Shown here piece by piece: positions 1 to 12,051 of a stretch of DNA of 64,000 nucleotides. The stretch is from NCBI GenBank assembly GCA_905116865.2, contig CAJHNH020005011.1, positions 293,227-357,226 of the forward strand. Reading direction: 5' to 3'. This DNA is from Candidula unifasciata (Eukaryota; Mollusca; Gastropoda; Stylommatophora; Geomitridae). The notes beneath the pieces are model-generated. The model saw nothing but the letters and a program-made list of their open reading frames with translations. It was not told the DNA's origin and searched no databases. The position numbers and the translations under genes were made by a program. Each line of letters opens with the position of its first letter. The first letter of the stretch is position 1.

Positions 1-112
1 GTCTTAGCCCCCAACCTAGAAAGTTAGGATCGTCATTAGCTAGGGGTATTAGCCCCCAGCCTAGAAAGTTAGGATTGTTATGGGCTAGAGGTCTTAGCCC
101 CAGCCTAGAAAG
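1..112. repeat. 45-bp tandem repeat, cut by window start
   Basis: About 2.5 copies of a 45-bp unit containing CCTAGAAAGTTAGGAT. The array runs off the left edge, so its full size is unknown. Confidence 0.85.
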
Positions 113-534
113 GACATTTATACGAAGACTATTCCAAAATCCACCTCATAATGGTTATTAAAAATATAGAATTTCCACAAATTTATTTATTTCCAGTTTT
201 TGAACTATAAAACAAATACGAATGTGGGTTGGTATATAGTGAGCTAAAAGGCTACTGAATGATGCAAACAATGAACGGTGTCGCTATGGCAAACGGGTTA
301 TTTTCACACCAGCCAATCGGATGTTGATTTTTGAAAAGCCCTGGTACAATACTATTGGCAACTATCCACGGGCAGTGTTGCGACTTTGGATGTTTTATAT
401 CTAGATTTAGATGTTTTTCCTTGCATTTAGATGGCGTTTTTGACGTTTATATGGTAGATGTTTTTCTTAAGTTTTTTTAATTTGAAGTGAATTTATCAAA
501 TCTTACCTAAGAAACAGGTTGAAATTTGACCTCT
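113..534. other. Unassigned A/T-rich sequence
   Basis: No gene is recognised. The part from about 380 to 490 has scattered TAGATGTTTTT motifs like those in the dispersed repeat that follows, so that element may begin earlier than annotated. Confidence 0.5.
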
Positions 535-895
535 GAAATGCTATCTTGACAATAAAATTCGGCCTGATAAGAGTAGGAAAAGGCTGTTCTCCTTATCAGC
601 TCCCTGATTAGGCATTACGAGAAATTGGAACAGCTAAAGCATACCAGAGTCATTTTGGATCTGAAGCTTTAACTTCATCATCCGAGTTAAGTTTATCCTG
701 TGATCTTGTGAGGCAGACTTCAGTAAAGATGAGGACATGATTCTTTAGAGTAAGTCATTTCAATTGCTATGTAATTTGTGACTCTTTCAATTTGGATGTT
801 TTTTCTAGATGTTTTCCACGCAAATGTATATGTTTTTAGATATTTTTTGACTCCGTTTTGGATGTTTTTTGTCAAAGATAAATGGCAACGCTGTC
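535..895 (+). repeat. Dispersed repeat, family 1, copy 1
   Basis: This ~360-bp block recurs at 17476-17834 in the same orientation with roughly 90% identity by eye. Both copies share ATTCGGCCTGATAAGAGTA near the start and TGACTCCGTTTTGGATGTTT near the end. No transposase or RT coding is visible. It could be a non-autonomous transposon or an untranslated end of a larger element. Confidence 0.8.
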
Positions 896-1394
896 CACAG
901 GCCACTTGCTAGGTCTCTAGGGCAAACGGTTAGGTCGTCCCATAGTTGATCTCATTGTCTTCTTCCTGAGCTCTCTCTCCCCCCTCTCCCCACCCCCAAT
1001 AACATATTTTGGACTCTCCCGTGGCTTCTCTCTCATCATCTCATGCTCCACTAATCTCGTGCTTCGCGAAGTCTAATAGTGTTGAGAATTAGCAACTTCG
1101 TTCCCTGGAGAGCAGGTGTGGCAACACAGGCCGATGTTCAATGTACGAGATTGCAGTCTGTAGTCAGGTTGGCAGTTTGTCCTTGACAGTTCCATATTGT
1201 ACAACTTCACCCCTGTTCGAAAGTGGTCTCTGTTACAGTAGCCGTAGCTGTTTCCTTGGCTGGATCCTGGGTCGCAGATGTGTGCGTAGGAGATCCCAGA
1301 AATTACCACCTGTGTTTATACAACCATGGAGCTGTGTTCTTGAATCGTTATGTTATCTAAATTATACACCTGCTTTCGTGTGTACTTCTATCTT
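896..1394. other. Unassigned sequence
   Basis: No gene, RNA or repeat is recognised. There is a C/T-rich stretch near 965-1040. Confidence 0.5.
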
Positions 1395-1570
1395 GAGAAC
1401 ACCTGGTAAAGCACAGCAGGAGAAGATGGAGGCCTGGGAGTCATGACCCAGGTCGGCCCACCCTCTGAAGTTGTCTAGGAGGTAATGGAGCGAAACAGTT
1501 GTTCACGAGGGATCTTGTACCTATGAACGGTGGGCTCCTGCTGTACATGCTCCCCTGTGGAGTTCTTCTT
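1395..1570 (+). repeat. Dispersed repeat, family 2, copy 1
   Basis: This ~175-bp segment matches 27068-27240. Shared strings include GAAGTTGTCTAGGAG (AAATTGTCTAGGAG in the other copy) and CTCCTGCTGTACATGCT. The other copy lies inside retroelement debris, so this is probably a fragment of a retroelement, perhaps its untranslated region. Confidence 0.7.
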
Positions 1571-1744
1571 ACTGAGTATTTTGTCAGCAGTTAGCAGATT
1601 AGTCCCATCTTGGGGTGATTGTAGCTTCACTGCGCATCTTTTCAAAAATTACACCTCTTCTTTTCTGTTCCATTGAATCAAGTCTTATCCTTCATAAGCA
1701 GCGTGGTTTAACTTTAGAAATACTGTAAGTCTAATGTCTGCTCG

Positions 1745-1865
1745 TTTGTTGTTGTGTTTGTACGGTCGTTTCTTCACCGTTTTAACTAAAGCCATGCCAT
1801 TTCTATGTTGTTGTGTTTGTACGGTTTTTCTTCACTGTTTTAACTAAAGCTATGTCATTTCGATG
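1745..1865. repeat. Two-copy ~60-bp direct repeat
   Basis: Two adjacent copies of a unit containing TTGTTGTGTTTGTACGG and TTTTAACTAAAGC. Confidence 0.75.
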
Positions 1866-1967
1866 ATGTTTATTATTTTTGTTAATGAAAAATTATATTT
1901 CTCTAGCACAGTACAGTTACAAGGTGGGCGGTCCATATATTCTTTCTCTCTGTCTTTTTGTCTGTCT

Positions 1968-2188
<221 letters not shown>

Positions 2189-3258
2189 TTCAAACAACAT
2201 AATGATTTTCTGAAAGGCACTGTGGCTACATAATCTTAAGATCGCGCTGTGTTCTTCATCTCTTGTTACTTTGTAACTGGTTCTAGTGTCTGCAATTGTC
2301 ATCTGGCTTCTAGTGCTGTCTGGTACTAACGGCTTTATCGTCGACTTTAACATCTCAATAGTGATTCTACCTTATGTTGACCATGGATCCATGTATCTTG
2401 TGTATCGTCTTTGTAACTCGGTGTCCCGTTTCATGTCTCTTCTCTAGTGTCTGTCTTAGAGCCTCAATGTGACTGCTCCTCTCTTCCTAGTGTTGAGTTG
2501 GCATCCTCACAACTAAAGGTGCTCTATAAGGGTCCATGTTACTAGTCCCTCGTCTTCTAAGTCTTATCGACTGAAGGCTGCCAAAGTGCTTTGTTACTCA
2601 TTATTTATACTTGGATGCTGGGATGCTAGGTTTTTGTTTTCTTCTCTTCTAGAAATTTATAGTACGTCTCAACATGTTTATTACTATGTGCGTTCTCTGG
2701 GATTTTCTAATTATGTCTCAACTGCCTCAGATTTTATTATCCTATTATGCGCAAATATAGTAGTTACATTGACAGTTGAGGTCATAGAGACTCCTAAAAA
2801 GCAAGTACTACTACGTTCTCTCTAAAAAGGCATGTCAACAGTGACGTCAAACACTATTTACAAAATATTGTTGCTAAGAACTGTTGATTTTCGTCTCATC
2901 AACTAATACGCAGTATCCTACCTCATGGCAAACAAGTAATGACGTCAATATTCATTTTTGGCGGGAAAAGGCTACCAAAACCTGTTGATCCTGGTACATT
3001 TTAGCTATGTGCAATATCCTACCTCCTAACAAACAATTGACGACGTCTCCCTGTTACACACCCTCTCTATTTCTCAAAATAATGTATCAGTTAGAGCAAT
3101 TACTCCCAGGTCATCTTCTCCTCAGCCTCATCCCCCTTATCCTTAATCATCCTGCATTTTACCAATCGTGAAAAAAATATATATATATTTACAATATGCA
3201 TATACCTTATATCGAAATAACGTGCTTTATTGATAAAATACAATTGCTGTGTGAAAAG
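2189..3258. other. Unassigned sequence
   Basis: No gene is recognised. A weak near-duplication occurs around 2895-2950 and 3000-3045, sharing CAATATCCTACCTC-like strings and nearby GACGTC sites. Confidence 0.45.
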
Positions 3259-3325
3259 GAATTCTTAAGACGGGCCTGCGTGCCAAATATGTGACCCATT
3301 GAAAATAAAGTTCGTCCGTTCGTTG
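3259..3325 (+). mobile_element. LINE 3' tail, copy 1
   Basis: A short copy of the 3' end seen attached to a LINE coding fragment at 36186-36730. Shared landmarks are a GGCCTGCGTGCC-like string, TTGAAAATAAAG (which contains an AATAAA polyadenylation signal) and a GTTCGTCCGTTCGTT tail. It appears severely 5'-truncated, as is usual for LINE insertions. Confidence 0.75.
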
Positions 3326-3854
3326 TCCTCATCTATTTCTGATTAGCTGTACTCTGATGGTTCACACAGTGAGCTTATTCTACTGATGTGCGTTTCTGTT
3401 GGAGAGTTTTCCCCGTAAAACTCCGAGTCCGTCTAGTCAAGGAAATCTTAGAGTGCTTATTAAACTGTAGTCAGTCAAGATGTTATCGATTACTGCCCAC
3501 TGGCCTAATGTCCAGAACAATAAGAAATCATTTAGAAGAAAGTGAAGTCAAGGACTCTTTCGCCCCTTTGACGCCTCGGACATGTAGCGCTTGGCCAATT
3601 TGTTTTTGGAATAGATGACTGGTTCGTTATTCAATGAAAGAAGTGGTCATCACAACAATCACAGTACTGACCGCAGGTCATTTCCTGAAAGCTAATTTAG
3701 TCTTGCTGGCCCTAGAGATCATGGTCAGCTCACAAAAGATTAGCATAGATGAGAATTTGAACCCTAGGCCATGGGGCCTGTAGACGAGTGTGTCCTCACT
3801 ATACCACCGGGAATTCAAGTTTTGGACAAACTATTGCCAAACTGGAATCTGCTG
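3326..3854. other. Unassigned sequence
   Basis: A 76-codon open frame from 3388 shows no recognisable domain and is not called a gene. Confidence 0.45.
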
Positions 3855-4345
3855 GAGCAGGCTGTCACTTCTTCTGTTCTCTACTGGAATACCTCGGGAC
3901 TTCAGGGCAGGAAGAGATCTCTGGAACAGGCCATTCTGTTCTCTACTACTGGAATACCTCGGGACTTCAGGGCAGGAAGAGATCTCTGGAACAGGCCATT
4001 CTGTTCTCTACTACTGGAATACCTGGGGACTTCAAGGCAGGAAGAGATCGCTGGAACAGGCCCTTCTGTTCTCTACTACTGGACTACCTCGGGACTTCAG
4101 GGCAGGAAGAGATCGCTGAAACAACAGGCCCTTCTGTTCTCTACTACTGGAATACCTCGGGACTTCAGGGCAGGAAGAGATCGCTGCAACAGGCCCTTCT
4201 GTTCGCTACTACTGCAATACCTCGGGACTTCAGGGCAGGAAGAGATCTCTGGAACAACAGGCCCTTCTGTTCTCTACTACTGGAATACCTCGGGACTTCA
4301 GGGCAGGAAGAGATCGCATCAACAGGCCCTTCTGTTCCATTCGTA
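3855..4345. repeat. 65-bp minisatellite, ~7 copies
   Basis: The unit contains ACCTCGGGACTTCAGGGCAG, and successive CTGGAATACC starts at 3884, 3949 and 4014 fix the period at 65 bp. Two units carry a 3-bp insertion (AACAACAGG). All three forward frames stay open because the unit has no stops, so the 287-codon frame from 3771 is not good evidence of a protein. Confidence 0.9.
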
Positions 4346-5457
4346 TAAAATACTTTTCAGTGTCTCTGATATTTCTGCGTTCTATCTTTGCTCTGTTACC
4401 GCTGTATCTTATACCAATGGTCTCTGTGGTGCTCTGTCTGATGCCCATCTAGTAACCTGGCTAAGCCCTTTGATTTGTTGTCTGCCTTTAAAGATCATGA
4501 CTGGCTTTGTGTCGACTCTCCTGATATTATCGTTCCTAAGTCGATATTTCCCATTGCACCTGCACAGTACTCACAGATTTCATTTATGTCTGGACTTTTT
4601 TTCCTTGTCTCTTCTGACTTCGATAAATGCATAACAGACTGACGTTCAGTTCAGGGCTCAGCAAAAGTATCGTCACGTCCTGCGCATGAAGGCTTAACCT
4701 TACATTAGTATGCCTAGCTTGCCACTCACTACAGGCTGCAGCCTGACTAACTGACAGACTTGTTACCCCACTAGAACATCACACTGAGCAATAAACACCC
4801 GGTGACACAAAGTGCCACCATTCGGATGAGGATCACCAGTTGTGAGGTCCCAGAAACCCCGTTTACCCGTCACATTATATTAGGGCTTTAAAATAACCAA
4901 AACTTCGTCCCACAAGAGAACGGGGATTTGGTTATGCTGCACTCTTGAAGGATCCCTAAGACCCAATTTGCAAATTCGAGACTTGGAAGCAATACACAAA
5001 AGCAGCACATCTCTTCCTCGCGTCAGACTTGTCTCGTGGACGAGGGCACCTTACAAATGAATTGTTGGGAGCACTTAGCAGGACCCCGTATGGATAGCAT
5101 GCATCAGGCACGGCACGGCTCCAGATCCTAAAGTGAAAGCTGCTGTACCAACTGGCACCTCAAGTACGATCCCACATTAATTCCATAATATGCAATACTT
5201 CGACAATGTTACTAGAATAAAATATGACTGGGACATATCAGAGTGAAAGTGGATATGCGGTATCAGCAAATTGGAGTCTTATAAAGCGAAGAATGCTTTC
5301 ACTAGTACACTACACCCACCCATGGGATATGGCAGGCAGAAATTAAGTATGTTAAAGGTTGTACATTCATCTCATCCTGCTAGTAAGGGAGGCTACAACT
5401 GCTAGAGTTTCCGCTGCAGGCGTCAACAGATATCGTCCTCCGTCTGCCATGTCTCCA
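4346..5457. other. Unassigned, largely non-repetitive sequence
   Basis: One of the few long non-repetitive stretches. I see no recognisable exon, RNA gene or mobile element. Confidence 0.5.
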
Positions 5458-5471
5458 GTTTCCCTGGCAAC
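5458..5471 (+). promoter_or_regulatory. RFX X-box motif
   Basis: GTTTCCCTGGCAAC fits the X-box consensus RYYNYY-N(1-3)-RRNRAC at every position. RFX factors bind such sites in promoters of ciliary genes. A forkhead site lies 120 bp downstream, and the only gene in the window is a ciliary gene on the same strand. The distance of 22.6 kb to its first recognised exon makes the link speculative. Confidence 0.5.
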
Positions 5472-5592
5472 AGCGGGCGGAAACACAGAAGTGAAACCGC
5501 CCTCAAATGTTGATGTTTGGCGGCGATGAGCTAGCTCGCTACTTCAAGGGGACACAATAAGTAGCATTCTCGAGTTCCGCAGTTAACCTCAG

Positions 5593-5600
5593 GTAAACAA
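5593..5600 (+). promoter_or_regulatory. Forkhead (FOXJ1-type) motif
   Basis: GTAAACAA is a consensus forkhead site. FOXJ1 and RFX factors cooperate on motile-cilia genes, so its position near the X-box is suggestive. The preceding CAG could also make this an exon end (CAG|GTAAAC). Confidence 0.3.
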
Positions 5601-6157
5601 CAGCCTTTAGTTCCAGTGCCTGCTGCATCAGTGGTATGTGGGGGTAAGGAATCATTGGCTGGTTGCTGGGCCCAAGGAGACTACTTCAAGCACTTTCATA
5701 TCCAGCAGAGATTGTGCTTTCTAGGGGCGATAATCAAACACCGGCAAGTGGAAGATTACAATGCTGTGCTGCTAACCTTTTCCTTGTTTGTGTTTTCATA
5801 TATGGATGTTCGTATTCTGGGCGAATAACTTCATTCTTTACCGATCCTAGCTGACGGTGACTTCGCATGTTTTATACACGAGTTCCAGTTCAGTGTCTGC
5901 GGAGCACCATTTTATGTTTCACATTTGATGTTAGAATTATTCAATCCCTGCTGACCAACATCTCATAGCGCATTGAATGATCTCCTGTTGAAGATTGCAG
6001 CTGACACCGGACTGCTTGCTGTAGCTGAGCTGTTGTCCTAATTATAGCTTCACTCGAGGTTGAACAGGGAATCTGGGCTTACCCCATTGGCCTACCTTCA
6101 ACACTGGGATTCTTTAGTCTCACGTTGTCACACCTCTATAGGCCGCAGCTCGGAGGG
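5601..6157. other. Unassigned, non-repetitive sequence
   Basis: Two overlapping open frames of 60-70 codons (5616-5854) resemble nothing I know. Confidence 0.4.
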
Positions 6158-6166
6158 TATAAATAG
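6158..6166 (+). promoter_or_regulatory. TATA-box candidate
   Basis: TATAAATAG in a GC-richer context, 80 bp upstream of the 26-bp array. It could drive transcription through the array, but TATA-like strings arise by chance and no initiator is clear. Confidence 0.25.
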
Positions 6167-6243
6167 CAGGCAGTCGTAGTTTAGCTACAGTTACTGTTTT
6201 ACTAACCCAGGAACGGTGCACAGTTACAATGTGCCTATGAATG

Positions 6244-7830
6244 ACTCTGGGACAATTATTGTATGAGTGATGATACTAGGACAATGATTGTATGCTAGAC
6301 GCTGGGACAATGATTGTATGCTAGACTCTGGGGCAATGATTGTATGCTAGACTCTGGGACAATGATTGTATGCTAGATTCTAGGACAATGATTGTATGCT
6401 GGACTCTGGTACAATGATTGTATGCTAGACTCTGGGACAATGATTGTATGTTAGACTCTGCGACAATGATTGTATGCTAGACGCTGGGACAATGATTGTA
6501 TGCTAGACTCTGGGACAATGATTGTATGCTAGACTCTAGGACAATGATTGTATGCTAGACTCTAGGAAAATGATTGTATGCTAGACTCTGGGACAATGAT
6601 TGTATGCTAGACGCTGGGACAATGATTGTATGCTAGACTCTAGTACAATGATTGAATGCTAGACGCTGGGGCAATGGTTGTATGCTAGACTCTGGGACAA
6701 TGGTTGTATGCTAGACTCTGGGACAATGATTGTATGCTAGACTCTGGGACAATGATTGTATGCTAAATTCTGGGACAATCATTGTTTGCTAGACTCTGCG
6801 ACAATGATTGTATGCTAGACTCTGGGGCAATGATTGTATGCTAGACTCTGGGACAATGATTGTATGCTAGACTCTTGGACAATGATTGTATGCTACTCTG
6901 GGACAATGATTGTATGCTAGACTCTGGGACAATGTTTGTGTGCTAGACTCTCGGACAATGATTGTATGCCAGACTCTGGGACAATGATTGTATGCTAGAC
7001 TCTGGGACAATGATTGTATGAGTGGTACTGGAACAATTATTGTATGAGTGGTACTTAGACGAGGACTGTACAAGTGATTCTGGGATGATGTTTGTATAGG
7101 TGACTCTATGACAAGGATTGTATTGGTGACTTTGGGTCAATGAATGTATGGGTTAATCTGGGACAATGATTTTATAAGGTATTTCGGGGCAATGATTGTA
7201 TGAGTTGTACTAGCATGATGATTGTATGAGATGTACGAGGATGATTGTATGAGTGACTCTGCGAAAGTGATTGTGTGAGTAGTACTGGTACGATGATTGT
7301 ATGAGTGACTCTGTGACGATGATTGTATGACTGGCACTGGAACGATGATTGTGTGAATGGCATTGGGAAATGATTGTGTGAATGGCATTGGGACAATGAT
7401 TGTATGACTGGCACTGGGACGATGATTGTATGACTGGCACTGGGACGATGATTGTGTGAATGGCACTAGGACAATGATTGTGTGAATGGCACTGGGACGA
7501 TAATTGTCTGACTGGCACTGTGACGATGATTGTATGACGCATTGGGACAATGATTGTATGACTGGCACTGGGACAATGATTGTATGACTGGCACTGGGAC
7601 GATGATTGTATGACTGACACTGGGACGATGATTGTGTGACTGGAATTGATAAAATTATTGTGTAAATGGTACTTTGACGATGATTGTATGAGTAGTAATT
7701 GGGCTGTGATTGTAAAAGTGGTACTGGGAAGTGATTGTATGAGTGGTACCGGAGCGATGATTGTATCTGTGACTCTAATAAAATGTCTGTATGAGTGGTA
7801 CTATAATAATGATAGGCTGAGTCGATAATG
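6244..7830. repeat. 26-bp minisatellite, ~60 copies
   Basis: The unit contains GGGACAATGATTGTATG. There are three blocks. From 6270 to about 7020 the units are homogeneous with GCTAGACTCT. From 7020 to 7240 they are diverged. From 7240 to 7830 they carry GACTGGCACTGGGACGATG. The block structure indicates local homogenisation and spread within the array. Confidence 0.95.
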
Positions 7831-7924
7831 AAACGCAGGTGAATTTAAAAGGATTGGAACTAGATCTAATTTACATAAATCGTGCGAGTAACCTTTCTGG
7901 CGGAGCCCTGGAGATTTTGTCATA

Positions 7925-8215
7925 GATAGTTCTTCCCAGTCCTAGAAACGATCAGCGACGTCTATGGCTTAGGCGTTGCGAGTCCGGCTCGTAATTCCAA
8001 CCTACCGCGATCGAAACCCACCGCTGGCTGCGTGGATTTTTTTCATAGTATGGGGCGTCGCAGGTCGATCCAGCCTTAAATGAGTACCAGGATGGCTGTC
8101 TTGGTAAAATAAAGACGGCCGGCGTAATGCTGGCCACATTACCCACCTAGTGCCGATTGGTTTGTAAAAATATGGAACGCTCTTTCCATATGCCCGATGC
8201 GTCTTAGGCGTAAAA
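7925..8215 (+). mobile_element. tRNA-derived SINE candidate
   Basis: The head carries an A-box-like GGCTTAGGCGTTGCGAG and, ~45 bp on, a B-box-like CGATCGAAACCC. These are internal RNA polymerase III promoter elements. The string AGGCTTAGGCGTTGCGA recurs on the minus strand at 44525-44625 next to a perfect B box, which supports a shared SINE head. The body after 8030 is non-coding. It lies between two minisatellites. Confidence 0.6.
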
Positions 8216-8224
8216 AGTACTTCC

Positions 8225-8335
8225 TTACTTTATTAGAAATAATCGCCACTGATAGCTTTCACTAGAAATGATCGCCACCGATAGCTTTCACTAGAAATGA
8301 TCGCCACTGACAGCTTACACTAGAAATTCTCTTTA
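8225..8335. repeat. 31-bp repeat, ~3 copies
   Basis: Unit contains AGAAATGATCGCCACTGATA, starting directly after the SINE-like element. Confidence 0.85.
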
Positions 8336-8385
8336 GTCAAAAGCTTCTCCCTCCCCTTTCTCTTTCCCCTTTTCTTTCCAAATTC

Positions 8386-8790
8386 AAAACCTCTGTGTTT
8401 CAATTATCTCAATGAAACTTGCATTCTCTCTAAAACCACTGTGTTTCAATTCTCCCGATCAAACTTGTATTCTCTCTAAAACCTCTGTGTTTCAATTCTC
8501 TCAATCAAACTTGCATTCTCTCTAAAACCTCTGTGTTTCAATTCTCCCAATCAAACTTGTATTCTCTCTAAAACCTCTGTGTTTCAATTCTCTCAATCAA
8601 ACTTGCATTCTCTCTAAAACCTATGTGTTTCAATTCTCTCAATCAAACTGGCATTCTCTCTAAAACCTCTGTGTTTCAATTCTCCCAATCAAACTTGCAT
8701 TCTCTCTAAAACCTCTGTGTTTCAATTCTCCCAATCAAACTTGTATTCTCTCTAAAACCTCTGTGTTTCAATTCTCTCAATCTAACCTGT
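8386..8790. repeat. 46-bp minisatellite, ~9 copies
   Basis: Unit contains CTCTAAAACCTCTGTGTTTC followed by AATTCTCYCAATCAAACTTG. It grades into the related 44-bp array that follows. Confidence 0.92.
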
Positions 8791-9330
8791 ACTCTCTCTC
8801 TCAATTCTCTCCAGTCAGATTCTCTCAATCAAACCTGTACTCTCTCTAAATTCTCTCCAGTCAGATTCTCTCAATCTAACCTGTACTCTCTCTAAATTCT
8901 CTCCAGTCAGATTCTCTCAATCAAACCTGTACTCTCTCTAAATTCTCTCCAGTTAGATTCTCTCATTCAAACCTGTACTCTCTCTAAATTCTCTCCAGTC
9001 AGATTCTCTCAATCAAACATGTAATCTATCTAAATTCTCTCCAGTCAGATTCTCTCAATTAAAAATGTACTCTCTCTAAATTCTCTCCAGTCAGATTCTC
9101 TCAATCAAACCTGTACTCTCTCTAAATTCTCTCCAGTCAGATTCTCTCAATCAAACCTGTACTCTCTCTAAAACCTCTCTGTTTCAATTCTCTCAATCAA
9201 ACCTGTACTCTCTTTAAAACCTTTCTGTTTCAATTATCTCAATCAAACCTGTACTCTCTTTAAAACCTTTCTGTTTCAATTCTCTCAATCAAACCTGTAC
9301 TCTCTCTAAATTCTCTCGTCAGATTCTCTC
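8791..9330. repeat. 44-bp minisatellite, ~12 copies
   Basis: Unit contains TCTCCAGTCAGATTCTCTCA and CCTGTACTCTCTC. Units near 9165-9290 revert to the CTGTTTCAATT form of the neighbouring 46-bp array, so the two families are interleaved and have a common origin. Confidence 0.9.
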
Positions 9331-9474
9331 CCACAAGCAAAAACATTTCAAGAGGTAAACTCGACCCGGCTTCCAAAGTTGCACTTCCGGTGTCAGAGAA
9401 AAAAAAAACTGTTTTTTTTTTTTTCCGGCAGATGCTGCTCCCGTAGACAGGTGGGAGTCGGGAAGTGGTGGCCT

Positions 9475-9895
9475 TAAGCTCGGGGGGAACCGTGGCTTTC
9501 TCTCGCCATGAAGTGGTGGCGTCTTTCTTGGGGGAACCTTGGCTTTCTCTCGCCATGAAGTGGTGGCGTCTTTCTCGGGGGGACCGTGGCTTTCTCTCGC
9601 TATGAAGTGGTGGCCTCATCTTCGGGGGGAACCGTGGCTTTCTCTCGCCATGAAATGGTGGCCTCATCTTCGGGGGTAACCGTGGCTTTCTCTCGCCATG
9701 AAGTGGTGTCGTCTTTCTCGGGGGGACCGTGGCTTTCTCTCGCTATGAAGTGGTGGCCTCATCCTCGGGGGGAACTGTGGCTTTCTCTCGCCATGAAGTG
9801 GCGGCCTCATCCTAGGGTGGACCTTGCTTTCTCTCGCCATGAAGTGGTGGCGTCTTTCTCGGGAGAACCTTGGCTTTCTCTCGCCATGAAGACGG
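9475..9895. repeat. ~48-bp minisatellite, ~9 copies
   Basis: Unit contains GTGGCTTTCTCTCGCCATGA and GAAGTGGTGGC. Because 48 is divisible by three, long repetitive open frames exist on both strands; I do not regard them as genes. Confidence 0.9.
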
Positions 9896-9974
9896 TGAAT
9901 GTCAGAACACGCCGAACACACACTTCTGATTGGAAATAGCTCTACAAATCATTTTTGTGATTGTAAGCTTCTCG

Positions 9975-11022
9975 AATATTCCATTTTCCTCATATCGTGA
10001 CGATGTTAGGATGGGGTTTAGATTACAATTTTCCTCATATCGTGACGTTGTTAGGATGGGGTTTAGATTACAATTTTCCTCATATCGTGAGAATGTGAGG
10101 ATGGGGTTTACATTACAATTTTTTTTATATCGTGACGATGTTAGGATGGGGTTTAGATTACAATTTTCCTCATATCGTGACGATGTTAGGCTGGGGTTTA
10201 GATTACAATTTTCCTCATATCGTGACGATGTTAGGGTGGGTTTTAGATTACAATTTTCCTCATATCGTGACGATGTTAGGATGGGGTTTAGATTACAATT
10301 TTCCTCATATCGTGAGAATGTTATAATGGGGTTTAGATTACAATTTTCCTCATATCGTGACGATGTTAGGATGGGGTTTTGATTACAATTTTCCTCATAT
10401 CGTGACGATGTTAGGATGGGGTTTAGATTACAATTTTCCTCATAACGTGACGATGTTAGGATGGGGTTTAGATTACAATTTTCCTCATATCGTGACGATG
10501 TTAGGATGGGGTTTAGATTACAATTTTCCTCATATCGTGACGATGTTAGGATGGGGTTTAGATTACAATTTTCCTCATATCGTGACAATGTTAGGATGGG
10601 GTTTAGATTACAATTTTCCTCATATCGTGACGATGTTAGGATGGGGTTTAGATTATAATTACCCTCAAATCGTGACGATGTTAGGATGGGGTTTAGATTA
10701 CAATTTTCCTCATATCGTGACGATGTTATGATGGGGTTTAGATTACAATTTTCCTCATATCGTGACGATGTTAGGATCGGGTTTAGATTACAATTTTCCT
10801 CATATCGTGACGATGTTAGGATGGGGTTTAGATTACATTTTTCCTCATTTCGTGACGATGTTAGGATGGGGTTTAGATTACAATTTTCCTCATATCGTGA
10901 CGATGTTAGGATGGGGTTTAGATTACAATTTTCCTCATATCGTGACGATGTTAGGATGGGGTTTAGATTACAATTTTCCTCATATCGTGAGAATGTTAGG
11001 ATGGGGTTTAGATTACAATTTC
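9975..11022. repeat. 45-bp minisatellite, ~23 copies
   Basis: Unit contains GATGTTAGGATGGGGTTTAG and TTTTCCTCATATCGTGAC, with few substitutions between copies. The minus strand reads a 15-residue peptide repeat (SRYEENCNLNPILTS) for 228 codons, and two plus frames are also open. Open frames in several registers argue against selection for any one protein. Confidence 0.95.
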
Positions 11023-11066
11023 CACGAAAATGATTTCATGTTTAGCATACTGGTGAATCATGGCAA

Positions 11067-11852
11067 CAAGTGTGGGCGATCTGAGCTGACCACTGCACAC
11101 GGTCACCAGTCTCTCGAACATGTCTGAGTCCTTGTTCTGTTGATACCATTCCTCCAACACACAACAGGTGTGGGCGATCTTAGCTGACCACTGCACACGG
11201 TCAGCAGTCTCTCGAACATGTCTGAGTCCTGGTTCTGTTGATACCATTCCTCCAACACACAACAGGTGTGGGCGATCTTAGCTGACCACTGCACACGGTC
11301 AGCAGTCTCTCGAACATGTCTGAGTCCTTGTTCTGTTGATACCATTCCTCCAACACACAACAGGTGTGGGCGATCTTAGCTGACCACTGCACACGGTCAG
11401 CAGTCTCTCGAACATGTCTGAGTCCTGGTTCTGTTGATACCATTCCTCCAACACACAACAGGTGTGGGCGATCTTAGCTGACCACTGCACACGGTCAGCA
11501 GTCTCTCGAACATGTCTGAGTCCTGGTTCTGTTGATTCCATTCCTCCAACACACAACAGGTGTGGGCGATCTTAGCTGACCACTGCACACGGTCAGCAGT
11601 CTCTCGAACATGTCTGAGTCCTGGTTCTGTTGATACCATTCCTCCAACACACAACAGGTGTGGGCGATCTTAGCTGACCACTGCACACGGTCAGCAGTCT
11701 CTCGAACATGTCTGAGTCCTGGTTCTGTTGATTCCATTCCTCCAACACACAACAGTTGTGGGCGATCTTAGCTGACCACTGGTCACGGTCAGCAGTCTCT
11801 CGAACATATCTGAGTCCTGGTTCTGTTGATACCATTCCTCCAACACACAACA
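11067..11852. repeat. 98-bp satellite-like array, 8 copies
   Basis: Copies start at 11067, 11165 and so on at exact 98-bp steps. The unit contains GTGGGCGATCTTAGCTGACC and TCTCGAACATGTCTGAGTCC. Copies differ at only a few bases, which suggests recent expansion. Each unit reads on the minus strand as a peptide such as CCVLEEWYQQNQDSDMFERL, but the frame shifts from unit to unit because 98 is not divisible by three. Confidence 0.95.
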
Positions 11853-11934
11853 GGCAACTACTGTGGAGTAGGAACTAGATCCTGCTGACCGAATTATCTC
11901 TATTACGATTTCACTCTGCGGTGGATTTGTATAA

Positions 11935-11961
11935 ATGAGAGAGAGAGAGAGAGGGGGGGGA

Positions 11962-12035
<74 letters not shown>

Positions 12036-12050
12036 AAGAGAGAGAGAAAG
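11935..12050. repeat. (GA)n microsatellite
   Basis: About 115 bp of GA with short G-runs at 11955-11962. It sits directly at the 3' side of a minus-strand LINE tail. Confidence 0.93.
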
Positions 12051-12051
12051 A

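Noticed and set aside
3771..4634. 287-codon frame through the 65-bp array
   Set aside because: Two other frames are open over the same repeats; the unique C-terminal part shows no domain.
9902..10588. 228-codon minus-strand frame of SRYEENCNLNPILTS repeats as a gene
   Set aside because: It is the translation of a 45-bp minisatellite; several other frames on both strands are equally open and no non-repeat domain is attached.
11067..11852. Eight small genes of 85 codons at 98-bp spacing
   Set aside because: They are the same repeat read in rotating frames, with overlapping coordinates.
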